Shown here piece after piece: positions 1-7,575 of a stretch of DNA of 10,356 nucleotides (positions within the stretch are counted from its first letter, which is position 1; each line of letters opens with the position of its first letter). The stretch is from Isohypsibius dastychi (taxonomy: Eukaryota > Tardigrada > Eutardigrada > Parachela > Isohypsibiidae): the NCBI GenBank assembly GCA_034696485.1, contig JAQIWT010001552.1, positions 1 through 10,356 on the forward strand, given 5' to 3'. The translations under genes were made by a program, and so were the position numbers. Under the pieces are notes generated by a model. The model saw nothing but the letters and a program-made list of their open reading frames with translations. It was not told the DNA's origin and did not search any database.

Positions 1-1984
1 CCCTTACATTCCGTGCACCGTTGGCCACGTGAAAAGTACTAATGTATGTACCAGTGGTGTAAAATTCTTACTCACCCGGTTGAATCTTAACGCACACGGG
101 CAACAACGCATGCTATTCAGAAAGCACAGCGTTTCGCTAACGGTAATTGAAAACCGAGCAGGTTTGGCAACTGGGACAAACGATCTCACAGCATCAGAAT
201 ATAGTTCGAGAGCCGTGCCAGCATTTGTTCATTCTTCAAGAAAACGGTACTCGGGCCTATGACCACCACTTCGTTATAATGGTGTAGGGCCGTCGCGGAA
301 GGCGTAAAGTCTCCACCTCGGCACCTAGATAACCAGGTAAGTAACGTGCTTGCAAGGTGATGCACACCCTGCAACGATGCGGCAGATTCCCACATCGGAT
401 ATTTTGCATGCAAGCCATATATTGAAAATGAAAATTCTTTCTCTATGGATGCATGCTCGATTTTTTCTGTAAATCTTGCTCGATGCACAAGCCAATTCTG
501 AAAAAGGGCAAATGACCATCCAAAATTCACGACTTATTCTCTTATCACCTCTATTACTAAATCTGAACTCCGATTGGAAATTTTCTGGATCCTTCGGAAA
601 AGAACAATACAGTAATTGCCGTGCAAGTGCAACAAAAGTTAACAAGCTGAAAAGGTACTTGTAACTTGAAACTCAAACAAGAACTACCGAACTTGTTGGT
701 CAGTGATAAAAGGAATTGATTCTTTTCTATCTCACGCTTACATTCTGGTCAGGCCAACTAAGTTGATCACCTGGCCAATACGTGTCCCACTGGTAGCGGA
801 GCACAATCACAGTGGTACATGACCTTATTGTGTAAACTACGGACTATAGCCGTAACTTCTGCCTGAAGTGCTCGGGATACTTCGAAATGCCATACGTAGT
901 ACAGAATTTCCAAGCTGTTTCCATTATTCCGCAGCAGCTACGAATACACGCGACAGCTACAGTTGGCGAATTATCTGTATGGATGACAGTGAAATCTGAT
1001 TTCGGTTATTTAGCCGAAAAAACGACTTTTATTTGACGATTGTTGCGGACGACAAAGAATTCAACAACGGTACCGCAGGCACGGGTGATCCAACAACTGG
1101 AGAATTTTACTGAGACGATGGCGAGAACATATGTCAGTTTATTTACTTGTCAAAAACGCATTCATCCGAACTTTTAGGTTTTTTTCTGTTCAGATCCGGA
1201 GAGCGCATTACCAGATGAGAAGAACAGTAACATTGGAGGGCAACTTTTGTCGAGTGAGCTAATTATCAAAAGTATCAGCTTTGGAAGTTCAAAACTATCG
1301 TCTATAGTTTTAGGAGAAAAATCGAGTTTCGGCTGGGAGGATTTTTAATTTTAAAAAAACTGGCAGAGTTCACGCTTGAGAAACGGGAGACATTTCTGCG
1401 AGGTGTTGAATTTCAAGGGTTTAAACAATGAACGCACCATTGAAATCTCCGGACTCTGGCTCAAACTATTATCATCATGATTTTTTTGTTCGAGAAATTC
1501 GAAATCTATGCAGGTGCGTCAAATGTCCGGTTCACCGAAACATGGGCTACAGTATTGGTGCCATCCGCGCTCGTCTTGATTTTGATTGATGTGTTTTCGT
1601 CGGCAATTTATGATGGAGTGCTAACCCTGATGATTGATTTTGAATGCAGTATTTTCTACAGGTTCTGATGCTATCCACGTCAGAATGCAGCGCCCACACT
1701 TTTCTTGCTAAAATAAGATGTGTTCATTCTATTCAGCGAAGCGATTTCGATCAGTAAGATGTGACATGAAAATAAAGCTACATCATGTGGTATTTTCTAA
1801 ACCTCTTTATCTGTGGGCGAACTAGAAAGCTGGAAACTCCAAGAATGAAGATAAAATGACGGATGAAGATCACATCTCGTCTATTGTGTACTCCACCACC
1901 TGAGGCAGAAAAATTGCTACATAAAAACTATTTTGCCTGCCTTGTGCTATATGCTAACAACGTGCTTCACATCTTCATCCGAAA
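1..1984. other. Non-coding upstream region, no recognisable gene
   Basis: No reading frame here shows a recognisable domain, and the longest open stretches (about 60-115 codons) overlap one another on opposite strands without any motif. An 8-bp perfect inverted repeat (AAAACTAT / ATAGTTTT) lies at 1291-1311 with a 5-base loop. An AATAAA hexamer at 1771-1776 is followed by T-rich sequence and could end an unseen transcript, but nothing upstream supports one. The promoter and any 5' non-coding exons of the receptor gene at 1985 should lie in or beyond this stretch. I see no clear TATA box or initiator that would fix a transcription start. Confidence 0.5.
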
Positions 1985-3274
1985 ATGAACTTCACGGACC
2001 TATCGGTTCCCTCAAAGTCGAACCACTCAGATGTCGCAGCTTTTCTCATGAACCACACAACACAACCACAATTCCAGGAACCTACATGGACGTTGATTCC
2101 GTCATTTCTCGTTGTAGTTGTCATCATGGCTGTTTTGACCAACGGCTCCACTTTAATAGCTTTTCTCAGAAACCGAACACTCTGGACGCCATTTAATGTC
2201 TACCTTGCCAACTTGACCTTTACAAATCTACTCCATGCAGTCCTTCAGAAACCACCGGACATAGTCAACCACCTCTATCCAACATGGCCTCTAAGTCGAT
2301 CGTATTGCAATTTTTACAGTTATGCCACGTACGTTCTCAGTGCCGCAATGTGTAACTCACATGTCCTCATAACCATCGACAGAATCTGGGCAGTTATGTC
2401 GCCAATACATTATCGAAACACTCGCAGCCTCCGCACTTCGTTTATTTTTTGTGGTGCCATGTGGATTTATATTCATGTCGTGATCCTGCCGGGATACATC
2501 CACATTCTCATGTACGATCGTGGCCTGGCTTTGGATGCGCGCAAATGCTTTTTAAAAACAGGTGAGAGCGTCTTCAAGACTTGCTTCCCACGATGGCAAG
2601 TAACATTTTCTGACTGTCGACGGACGCCATCGACTGGCTGTCAAAGTTTTCTGTATGAAGCCAGAATGAGGCCAGAATGTGTTCCCATGTAGACCAAGGT
2701 TTCGACAGAAAAAGCTTATACGGGGCCAGTAACGCAACACCTCCTTGAATGTAGCCCTGAGAGAAGGGCTGCATTCTTCCGTTTGTCCGTTCTTTTTACC
2801 GGCTTTTTTCCAGGTCTGTCGTGGTTCGGTATCCTCGTACAAATGCTTGTTTTCAACCTGGCGTTAGTGGTGTCTGCTGCAGCTTTGCCTGTGATCTTCT
2901 GGAAGAAGCGTCAGCGTGCAAAAATAAGCATCCTGCATGTGGCCGGGAGTAGCGTTCACAAAGAGTCCATCACCGGTAGAATTCGAGCAGCACCTGATCT
3001 GTCCACAATGGAACAAAGACTTCGGCCAGCACGTACCTCGAGAGGACTCAAAGTGCTCACGTTGTTGACAATGAGCTTGATCATCTGTTGGACTCCATTG
3101 ATGACATACTACACCCTGCTTTCATGGGTTCGCCTGCGTGGAGCAGTGTTTCCGCAGATTGCGACGATATTGTTCGTGACTGAATCGGTGCTGGACCCGA
3201 TTTGGTTCATGATTACGATGAAAGACTTTCGGGAAGCCGTCGTTTGTCTTTATCAGTGCCGGAAAACGCGGTGA
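1985..3274 (+). CDS. Class A (rhodopsin-like) orphan G protein-coupled receptor, two coding exons
   Basis: The coding exons are 1985-2561 and 2814-3274, spliced in phase 1 (G|GT, Gly193) to give 345 residues, a usual size for class A receptors. The ATG at 1985 is the first after an in-frame TAA at 1955. The N-terminus has three N-glycosylation sequons (N2, N13, N23) and no obvious signal peptide. Seven membrane segments are visible: TM1 about 36-60 (Asn1.50 = N53), TM2 70-92 (Pro2.59 kept), TM3 108-135 (Cys108 = 3.25, Asp132-Arg133-Ile in place of DRY), TM4 152-175 (Trp160 = 4.50), TM5 about 194-222, TM6 270-296 (CWTP 284-287) and TM7 304-327 (DPxxF 320-324), then a short helix 8 with Phe331 and Cys337/Cys341. 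Cys188 in ECL2 can pair with Cys108. Position 3.32 is Thr115, so the aminergic Asp is absent. Oddities are N81 at 2.50, M122 at 3.39, E316 at 7.45, D320 at 7.49 and no obvious TM5 proline at 5.50. It should act as a plasma-membrane receptor coupled to G proteins; ligand and subfamily are unknown. Confidence 0.9.
2562..2813 (+). other. Spliceosomal intron of the receptor gene (252 bp, phase 1)
   Basis: The donor reads ACAG|GTGAGA at 2561/2562. The acceptor is a pyrimidine-rich tract ending TTTTTTCCAG at 2813. Removing it joins the ECL2 cysteine segment (KCFLKT) to TM5 (LSWFGILVQ) in frame, and TM5 to TM7 then read correctly. The length is a multiple of three, but an in-frame TAG at 2690-2692 means that retention would give a 235-residue product lacking TM5 to TM7. 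A minus-strand open frame crosses the intron and shows no recognisable domain. A short direct duplication of GCCAGAATG occurs near 2660-2680. Confidence 0.88.
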
Positions 3275-3906
3275 AACGGTGGTAACAAAATAGCTTTTAG
3301 CAGGAAACTGGAATTCCATGAAGATGGAGTGAATACTATGTCGAGCAGAATGGTTGTTCAGCATTTTACATTTTTCGATGAGAATTCGTGTTTGTTCGTT
3401 CGTTTCATTTCTCTAAGGTTGCCAATTTAATCCTGCAATCAGATTTTGAATTTAATTTTTCTTAATTCTTGCTGGGTTTTGAAAATGTGTCATTTCGCCC
3501 TGCATACTATGAAAAAAGAGCGTGAGCCCGTGTCCAGGTTTCAACAATGAGACGTGAAACTATTTGTGTACGACTGTTGGTATTCTTTTAATAAGGGTGG
3601 TCTCTGACGATGAATTTGAGAGATGAACCAATCAAATTCGAGTCTCTGCATTTATTACCTGACTTTTTGATCCTCCAGCGTCCTTTCGGTGAGGTGGCTG
3701 TCGAAGTGAATATACGTATACTGCAAATGGTAAACATTTTGGTGCTCAAACGCTGTGCTTGTGAGTGCAGTTTCTTGACTTTCAATGAAATGATTAATCG
3801 TTGAGAGAATTTATGTTCATCTATGACAACAAAACGGTGAGAAAAAAACTGACTTTCAACAGCCAAACCTTCACATACATACACTCGGAGAAGCAGATCC
3901 TACAAA

Positions 3907-3928
3907 GGCCGATACCAAAATATCGGCC
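3907..3928. repeat. Perfect 8-bp inverted repeat (GGCCGATA/TATCGGCC)
   Basis: GGCCGATA at 3907-3914 is the exact reverse complement of TATCGGCC at 3921-3928, with a 6-base CCAAAA loop. It could form a short stem in RNA or be a chance palindrome. It lies about 50 bases before the AATAAA at 3979, within the possible 3' UTR of the receptor. Confidence 0.45.
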
Positions 3929-3978
3929 GTTCAGCGCGGAGGCCCGAACACGCGTAAGTGCACCATTATGTCGAATTT

Positions 3979-3984
3979 AATAAA
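3979..3984 (+). promoter_or_regulatory. Candidate polyadenylation signal AATAAA
   Basis: This canonical hexamer lies about 705 bases after the receptor stop codon and is followed by a T-rich stretch (CTTTTCTGCCTTTTTCTTC) from about 4005. It is the best visible candidate for the receptor 3' end. A hexamer alone is weak evidence and the distance from the stop is long. Confidence 0.25.
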
Positions 3985-4120
3985 GACAGTTGTCACAAGA
4001 TGTCCTTTTCTGCCTTTTTCTTCTTAATCTTCTGAACAATTTACGTTTCACATCCCATTTTAAGAAAAGTGACGCAGAAATATTGAATTATTCAGCCGCT
4101 GTATAACTCATTCTGTGTGG

Positions 4121-4230
4121 AATTACTAAATTAATTAATTAATTATTAAATTATTTAATTAATTGAATAATCAGTTAATTGATTAATTGTTTATTTATTT
4201 GGTAAGTTACAATAAATTGGTTAATTATTT
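4121..4230. repeat. AT-rich TTAATTAA-type low-complexity block
   Basis: This stretch is nearly all A and T and is built from overlapping AATT and TTAATTAA palindromes, followed by TTTATTTATTT and a last GGTTAATTATTT. It reads as a degenerate tetranucleotide microsatellite. It contains several TAATTA cores, which are generic homeodomain target sites, but composition alone would produce them. Confidence 0.8.
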
Positions 4231-5413
4231 TGACCATCGCATTTTCGAGATCAAGTCTCTGAGCTGGTAGCTACTTCGATTTTCAAGTCTGGATCACTTG
4301 GACAATTTCGGGAATCTAGAACAGTCTCGAAAAATTCCTCCGAAAAAACCTTGATCTTCCATATCATTTTTTCTTTCTTGAGCATACCAGATACCACATG
4401 CATCAAAGCAGAAAAATATAAAAAGCAGATTTGCGTGCAGAACTTTTTAAACATCAGTTTTACTCTGACCCCTCCTCTTTCCTGAGAACAGCGCCTCTTG
4501 ATTCTCATTCAGTGCAGTACCTAAAGAAGACATTGGTAGCGGTGCTCAAGGCTAATGTGCGACCCCTTTGGTTAATTAGCGCCCCTACTCTCCAGCTTGT
4601 TACCGTCAAACTTAGCTCTTCAAATGTCATAAGCGTGAGCGTTTTTACCATCAACGTTACAATGAAACTACGCGAGATTTTTTCCACGTTGTTGCAGAAT
4701 TGTTTTAGGCAAGAAGCCGAATCACCGCTAACCCAAATGATTGGCGTGCGGAATGGTTTTTCTTTGGGCAAACTACACTGAGGAAGATCGGTCGAGCCAA
4801 GCAATTTGTGAAATTGAGCTATCGTACATTTCAAAAGGTACCGCGGTTCGAGGTCCGTAGGGAGCAGGCGTGTGACGTCACACAACCGATTGATCGATCC
4901 AGGCACTAATGAAATTTGAGCATTCTGTTGGCCAATCCACGTTCTTGGTCGTTTCATTGGTACCAACGGAACCGAATTCCATCGGTCCGTTCGATTTCCG
5001 AATCTGGCGTCTAGCGACTGCCCACCAAATTGTAGAAGCGCTGTACCTATTGAAATGCACGATATTCTATATTGGAAGAAAACATGCTTGTGCTCTGCTC
5101 GGACATCGAGTATTAAGGAAAGACTGAAGAAAAGGTAGAGCAATGACGAAGGTAAAAGACCTATACACCGAAATAGATCATAACAAGTGGTACATTATCC
5201 ATGAAGAGCGCCAAAGTATAGTTAGGTGTTTTCTGGAAGATACTGGCTGTCAGCCATGTCAGAACACAGAATTCATAAAAATTTATTTTTTGGCAGTTTG
5301 GTTAGGTTTAATTCGATTACGTCAGTGAAAATCTCGTCTGAAAATCAAATCACAATTGAACATGGAGGAGATATAAGAATGAAGAAGCGGTTCATCGGTC
5401 TCCCATGTACAAT
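4231..5413. other. Unassigned region between AT-rich block and 19-bp repeat
   Basis: The only notable feature is the minus-strand open frame at 4505-5143, listed separately. Other open frames on both strands here overlap it and show no domain. No repeat array or RNA gene is evident. Confidence 0.4.
4505..5143 (-). other. Unrecognised open reading frame, doubtful gene
   Basis: This frame is open for 212 codons on the minus strand and is the longest outside the receptor gene. The uppermost codon is TTG; the first ATG is at 4957-4955, which would give a 150-residue product starting MKRPRTWIG. I recognise no domain, catalytic motif or convincing membrane segment. The composition is mixed, with scattered Cys and Leu-rich stretches but no clear repeats. 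Opposite-strand frames of 116 and 72 codons overlap it, a reason for doubt. It may be a lone exon, a relic of a transposable element or chance. A chance run of this length is uncommon but quite possible in 10 kb read in six frames. Confidence 0.15.
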
Positions 5414-5470
5414 ACGCTACGTCACGTACGACACGCTACATCACGTTCGATACACTACATCACGTACGCC
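5414..5470. repeat. 19-bp tandem repeat, three units
   Basis: Three adjacent units at 5414-5432, 5433-5451 and 5452-5470 share the pattern AC(G/A)CTAC(G/A)TCACGT(A/T)CG plus two variable bases. Divergence between units is limited to a few positions, so this is a genuine short minisatellite. Each unit carries the core CACGT(A/T)CG. The array has no evident function. Confidence 0.85.
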
Positions 5471-5666
5471 AGCGCATCGTGCGATCGGTAGTTTTTCTCT
5501 TAACTGGAAGTATATGTTTTGGAGATGAAATAATCGGAAATCTTCAAAACATGTCATACAATGTAGAATTCCAAGACGAGGTTCCTACAAGTTCGAGCTA
5601 CTCGGTCGTACAGCATAGACAGGTACCCCCCTAATATAATTTGTAAGGACCCAGTCCGGTTCCGTC

Positions 5667-5712
5667 ACAGGTGTCCCACATACACAGGTGTCCCACATAG
5701 ACAGTATCCCAC
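5667..5712. repeat. 17-bp tandem repeat, two units plus a partial third
   Basis: ACAGGTGTCCCACATA plus one base (C or G) occurs at 5667-5683 and 5684-5700. A shortened third unit, ACAGTATCCCAC, occupies 5701-5712. The first two copies differ only in their last base, so the duplication is recent. Confidence 0.85.
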
Positions 5713-6029
5713 TTTCTAGGTAATGAGTGCAGCCTAGTGTGTCGTCAACGAGGGTCTCCTGGCTCCGATAACTGACGAACAAGATTGTCCTGGATAAGAG
5801 CAAGCCAGATTCTCCAGAGACTTGGCTGTGGGAGCTCTGTAAAGCATTTTTTCAAACAGCTGTGCAGGCAATCTTAATTTCTGACGCGCCGGATTCCACA
5901 ATGAACTGAACTGCGCAAACTGGGGCAGGTCTCCAGATCATTTTATGTCGACACCAAGCGAACACACAGACCATAAACACAAACCATTGCATAAACGAAA
6001 TCAGCGAAGTCATCAGCAGCGGGCGCCAT
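5713..6029. other. Unassigned non-coding stretch
   Basis: No conserved reading frame, repeat array or RNA gene is visible. A minus-strand open frame begins in it and runs into the adjacent inverted array, where periodic repeats, not coding constraint, explain the sequence. Confidence 0.4.
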
Positions 6030-6034
6030 GAACT

Positions 6035-6220
6035 TTCGTAGGCAGAATTCTTGTGGTCTTGTGGTTTCGTAGTATACTTTACGAAGTGTCTACCTTTCGT
6101 AGTCAAAGTCCTCCGTTGTGCGAACCTTTCGTAGTCATGACAATCAATAGCCAGACAACACAACTCGTAGTCAGGGCTCCAGTAGGAATGAAAATTCGTG
6201 ACCCAAAAAATTCGTAGTCA
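6035..6220 (+). repeat. Left arm: TTCGTAG motif array, about 15-16 or 31-bp spacing
   Basis: Good copies of (T)TCGTAG start at 6035, 6066, 6096, 6128, 6164 (CTCGTAG) and 6211, and a variant TTCGTGA at 6195. Steps are 31, 30, 32, 36, 31 and 16, so most are about twice a 15-16-bp period. Weak matches occupy some half-steps, for example TCAATAG at 6144 and CCAGTAG at 6179. Three of the copies sit in the longer context TTCGTAGTCA. The bases between motifs are dissimilar from unit to unit. Confidence 0.7.
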
Positions 6221-6253
6221 AAAAATTTAGAATTCAAAAGATTCAAAAAAACG

Positions 6254-6281
6254 GTGGGGGCACTGCTCCTGCAACCCCCAC
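6254..6281. repeat. GC-rich hairpin between the two motif arms
   Basis: GTGGGGG at 6254-6260 is the exact reverse complement of CCCCCAC at 6275-6281, with a 14-base loop. It begins a GC-rich patch to about 6320 that contrasts with the A-rich sequence on each side. The patch lies between the arms but left of the symmetry axis at about 6340, and contains no motif copies. Confidence 0.5.
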
Positions 6282-6461
6282 GCGGGAGCTGCGACCCCGA
6301 GCACTCTCGCTGCCGGTATCCCATTTTTTACCATAAAAACCGCTGTTAAAACGGTCCAACCTACTTCCACCAGAAAACCAAAAACCCACAAAAATATTTC
6401 TTTCCAGCGTGATTCGTGGAGCTTAATGCCGTGGCATCATTACAGTTCGTACTTGTGGTCA

Positions 6462-6658
6462 CTACGAAAACGCTGGTCTACGAAATGCGCGGACAACGAA
6501 AGGTAATGACTACGAAAACTCCAACTACGAGACTCCCATTTTTCAACTACAAAACCTCTTGTCTACGAGGTCAGCAAACTACGAGATGTCTTAACTACGA
6601 AGAGTGTTTAACGAAAGTTCTACCACGAACACTCTGACTACGAAAGGTGGCCTACAAA
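6462..6658 (-). repeat. Right arm: 13-unit CTACGAA array with about 16-bp period
   Basis: Cores start at 6462, 6478, 6494, 6510, 6525, 6547, 6563, 6579, 6595, 6609, 6623, 6638 and 6652. Steps are 16, 16, 16, 15, 22, 16, 16, 16, 14, 14, 15 and 14. Exact or near-exact CTACGA(A/G) occurs in nine units; the others are CAACGAA, CTACAAA (twice), TAACGAA and CCACGAA, with the outer units the more variable in spacing. The 7-9 bases after each core differ between units. The array is the reverse-complement counterpart of the left arm. A + strand open frame over it (6416-6637) is not conserved coding sequence. Confidence 0.8.
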
Positions 6659-6669
6659 ATGTCAAGGCA

Positions 6670-7391
6670 CGCAGTCGGCACGCAATGGCTATGCGAACGA
6701 AACCCAGTGTGAACAGAAGTGCGTAGTTCTTGTTATCATTTGCCAGCGGAATCTTACTACTTCAGTTGGTATGCTCTTGGCTTATACACCTGTGTCCGCC
6801 GTCCAGACTCACTGTTCAGATTTTTTTATGTGAATAACAACACAAAAAAAGGTGGAAATGAATGTACATACAACACTGTGTGGTCATCAAGCCTGGAAAG
6901 CTTCCACATGAACGATTATGACCAAATGAACAATGCAAGAAGAGATTCTTTGCTGGCTGAGCGCAGTTAATATTCTTAGATCAACCTTTGGCATGCTGTT
7001 TCAATTCAACCACGATGTCGAATTCGTTCATCATGTAACCTTCGAGAATGCGCCGTCCGGGACACGATAGGGACTTCGTCACGTGTCGGTTGAAAGACCG
7101 TCTGCAACAAGTGGTGTGAACGTTAGCAACTCAGCGCACCAGAATGCAATACTATGCTATCCCTCTACTTTAATAAGCGCCAAGCTATAAAATTCGACGG
7201 GTTTATAAAATTACTTAAGTGATCTTCATATTAAAGGCTAACGTTCGTACGTCACACTGATTGTCTTGAATAGTTGGCTTTTTCGCAACTGCAGCTACAT
7301 GTTCGCCTGCTGCACAGATCGCTTCAGTGTGTGAGCGCTACGGGCGTGACCTCACAAAACTGCAGAACTTATTACACTTGGCTGTAAAGAA
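6670..7391. other. Unassigned non-coding stretch
   Basis: No supported gene. An open frame at 6719-6970 has no recognisable domain and includes a short A-run (CACAAAAAAAGG near 6841). No repeat array or RNA gene is visible. Confidence 0.4.
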
Positions 7392-7575
7392 AACAATCTC
7401 AGGGGCTTCTGGTTTGCCTCATAACCCGAAGGTTTCCCGAACACCTTCCGGTTGAAAACTGAACAATCCGAAGAGTTCCCGCCCCCCTTGCGGTGGAACA
7501 CCTAACAATCCGAAGGGTTCCCCCTTTCGGTGAACACCTCACAATCCGAAGGGTTGGACACTTTGGGTGTAGCAG
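7392..7575. repeat. Hairpin-containing minisatellite, 36-42-bp units
   Basis: The ACAATCCGAAGGGTT motif recurs with CCGAA starting at 7426, 7468, 7510 and 7546 (steps 42, 42 and 36). A degenerate leading copy lies at about 7392-7418 (AACAATCTCAGGGG). Between cores is a C-rich stretch, then a CGGT(T/G)GAA-type segment followed in two units by ACACCT. Three units can fold a short stem from CCGAAGG(G/T) against a downstream (C/A)CCTTxCGG; the second unit pairs only in part. The last unit decays into a GGACACTTTGGGTGT tail. No coding frame is maintained. Confidence 0.75.

Larger units (their letters stand above)
3275..4120. other. Downstream non-coding region, possible 3' UTR of the receptor gene
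   Basis: No convincing coding frame follows the receptor stop. The two overlapping open frames near 3588-3884 lie on opposite strands and have no recognisable motif. The first clear canonical polyadenylation hexamer downstream of the stop is at 3979, so the transcript could extend across most of this stretch. A nearer non-canonical signal cannot be excluded. A small TTCG-type tetranucleotide tract lies near 3388-3406. Confidence 0.4.
6030..6665. mobile_element. Putative Foldback-like non-autonomous element with inverted repeat arrays
   Basis: Two arms of short regularly spaced motifs face each other. The left arm (about 6035-6220) repeats TTCGTAG and the right arm (about 6462-6658) repeats its complement CTACGAA. 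The arms are about 185 and 197 bp long and flank a motif-poor centre of about 240 bp. A perfect 14-bp inverted match links them: ACCTTTCGTAGTCA at 6092-6105 and 6124-6137 against its reverse complement at 6635-6648. Drosophila Foldback elements are known for long inverted arms made of short tandem repeats, so the architecture fits that class. No transposase frame is present. I found no clear target-site duplication and the outer boundaries are uncertain. It could instead be an unrelated inverted satellite. Confidence 0.5.

Noticed and set aside
1291-1311. 8-bp AT-rich inverted repeat
   Set aside because: Such short AT-rich palindromes are expected by chance in 10 kb, and nothing around it suggests a terminator or transposon end.
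1477-1668. 63-codon + strand open frame with a hydrophobic middle segment
   Set aside because: It is short, isolated, has no splice partners or homology that I recognise and is within chance expectation.
1933-2196. 87-codon open frame overlapping the receptor start in another frame
   Set aside because: It begins at a TTG codon and is out of frame with the receptor exon, whose motifs explain the sequence.
2552-2842. 96-codon minus-strand open frame across the receptor intron
   Set aside because: It overlaps both exons of a clear + strand gene, has no recognisable domain and is explained as a shadow frame.
4121-4230. Clustered TAATTA homeodomain-type sites
   Set aside because: They follow directly from the AATT repeat composition, so no regulatory claim is warranted.
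4845-4856. GGTTCGAGGTCC resembling a tRNA B box
   Set aside because: No A box or cloverleaf can be built upstream and the T-arm does not pair, so it is a chance match.
6416-6637. 73-codon open frame over the right motif arm
   Set aside because: Unit steps of 14, 15, 16 and 22 bp change reading frame repeatedly, so the periodicity does not reflect a protein repeat.
6462-6658. Regular core-spacer pattern could suggest a CRISPR array
   Set aside because: The core is only 7-8 bp and spacers 7-9 bp, far below CRISPR repeat and spacer sizes, and the host is an intron-bearing animal genome.
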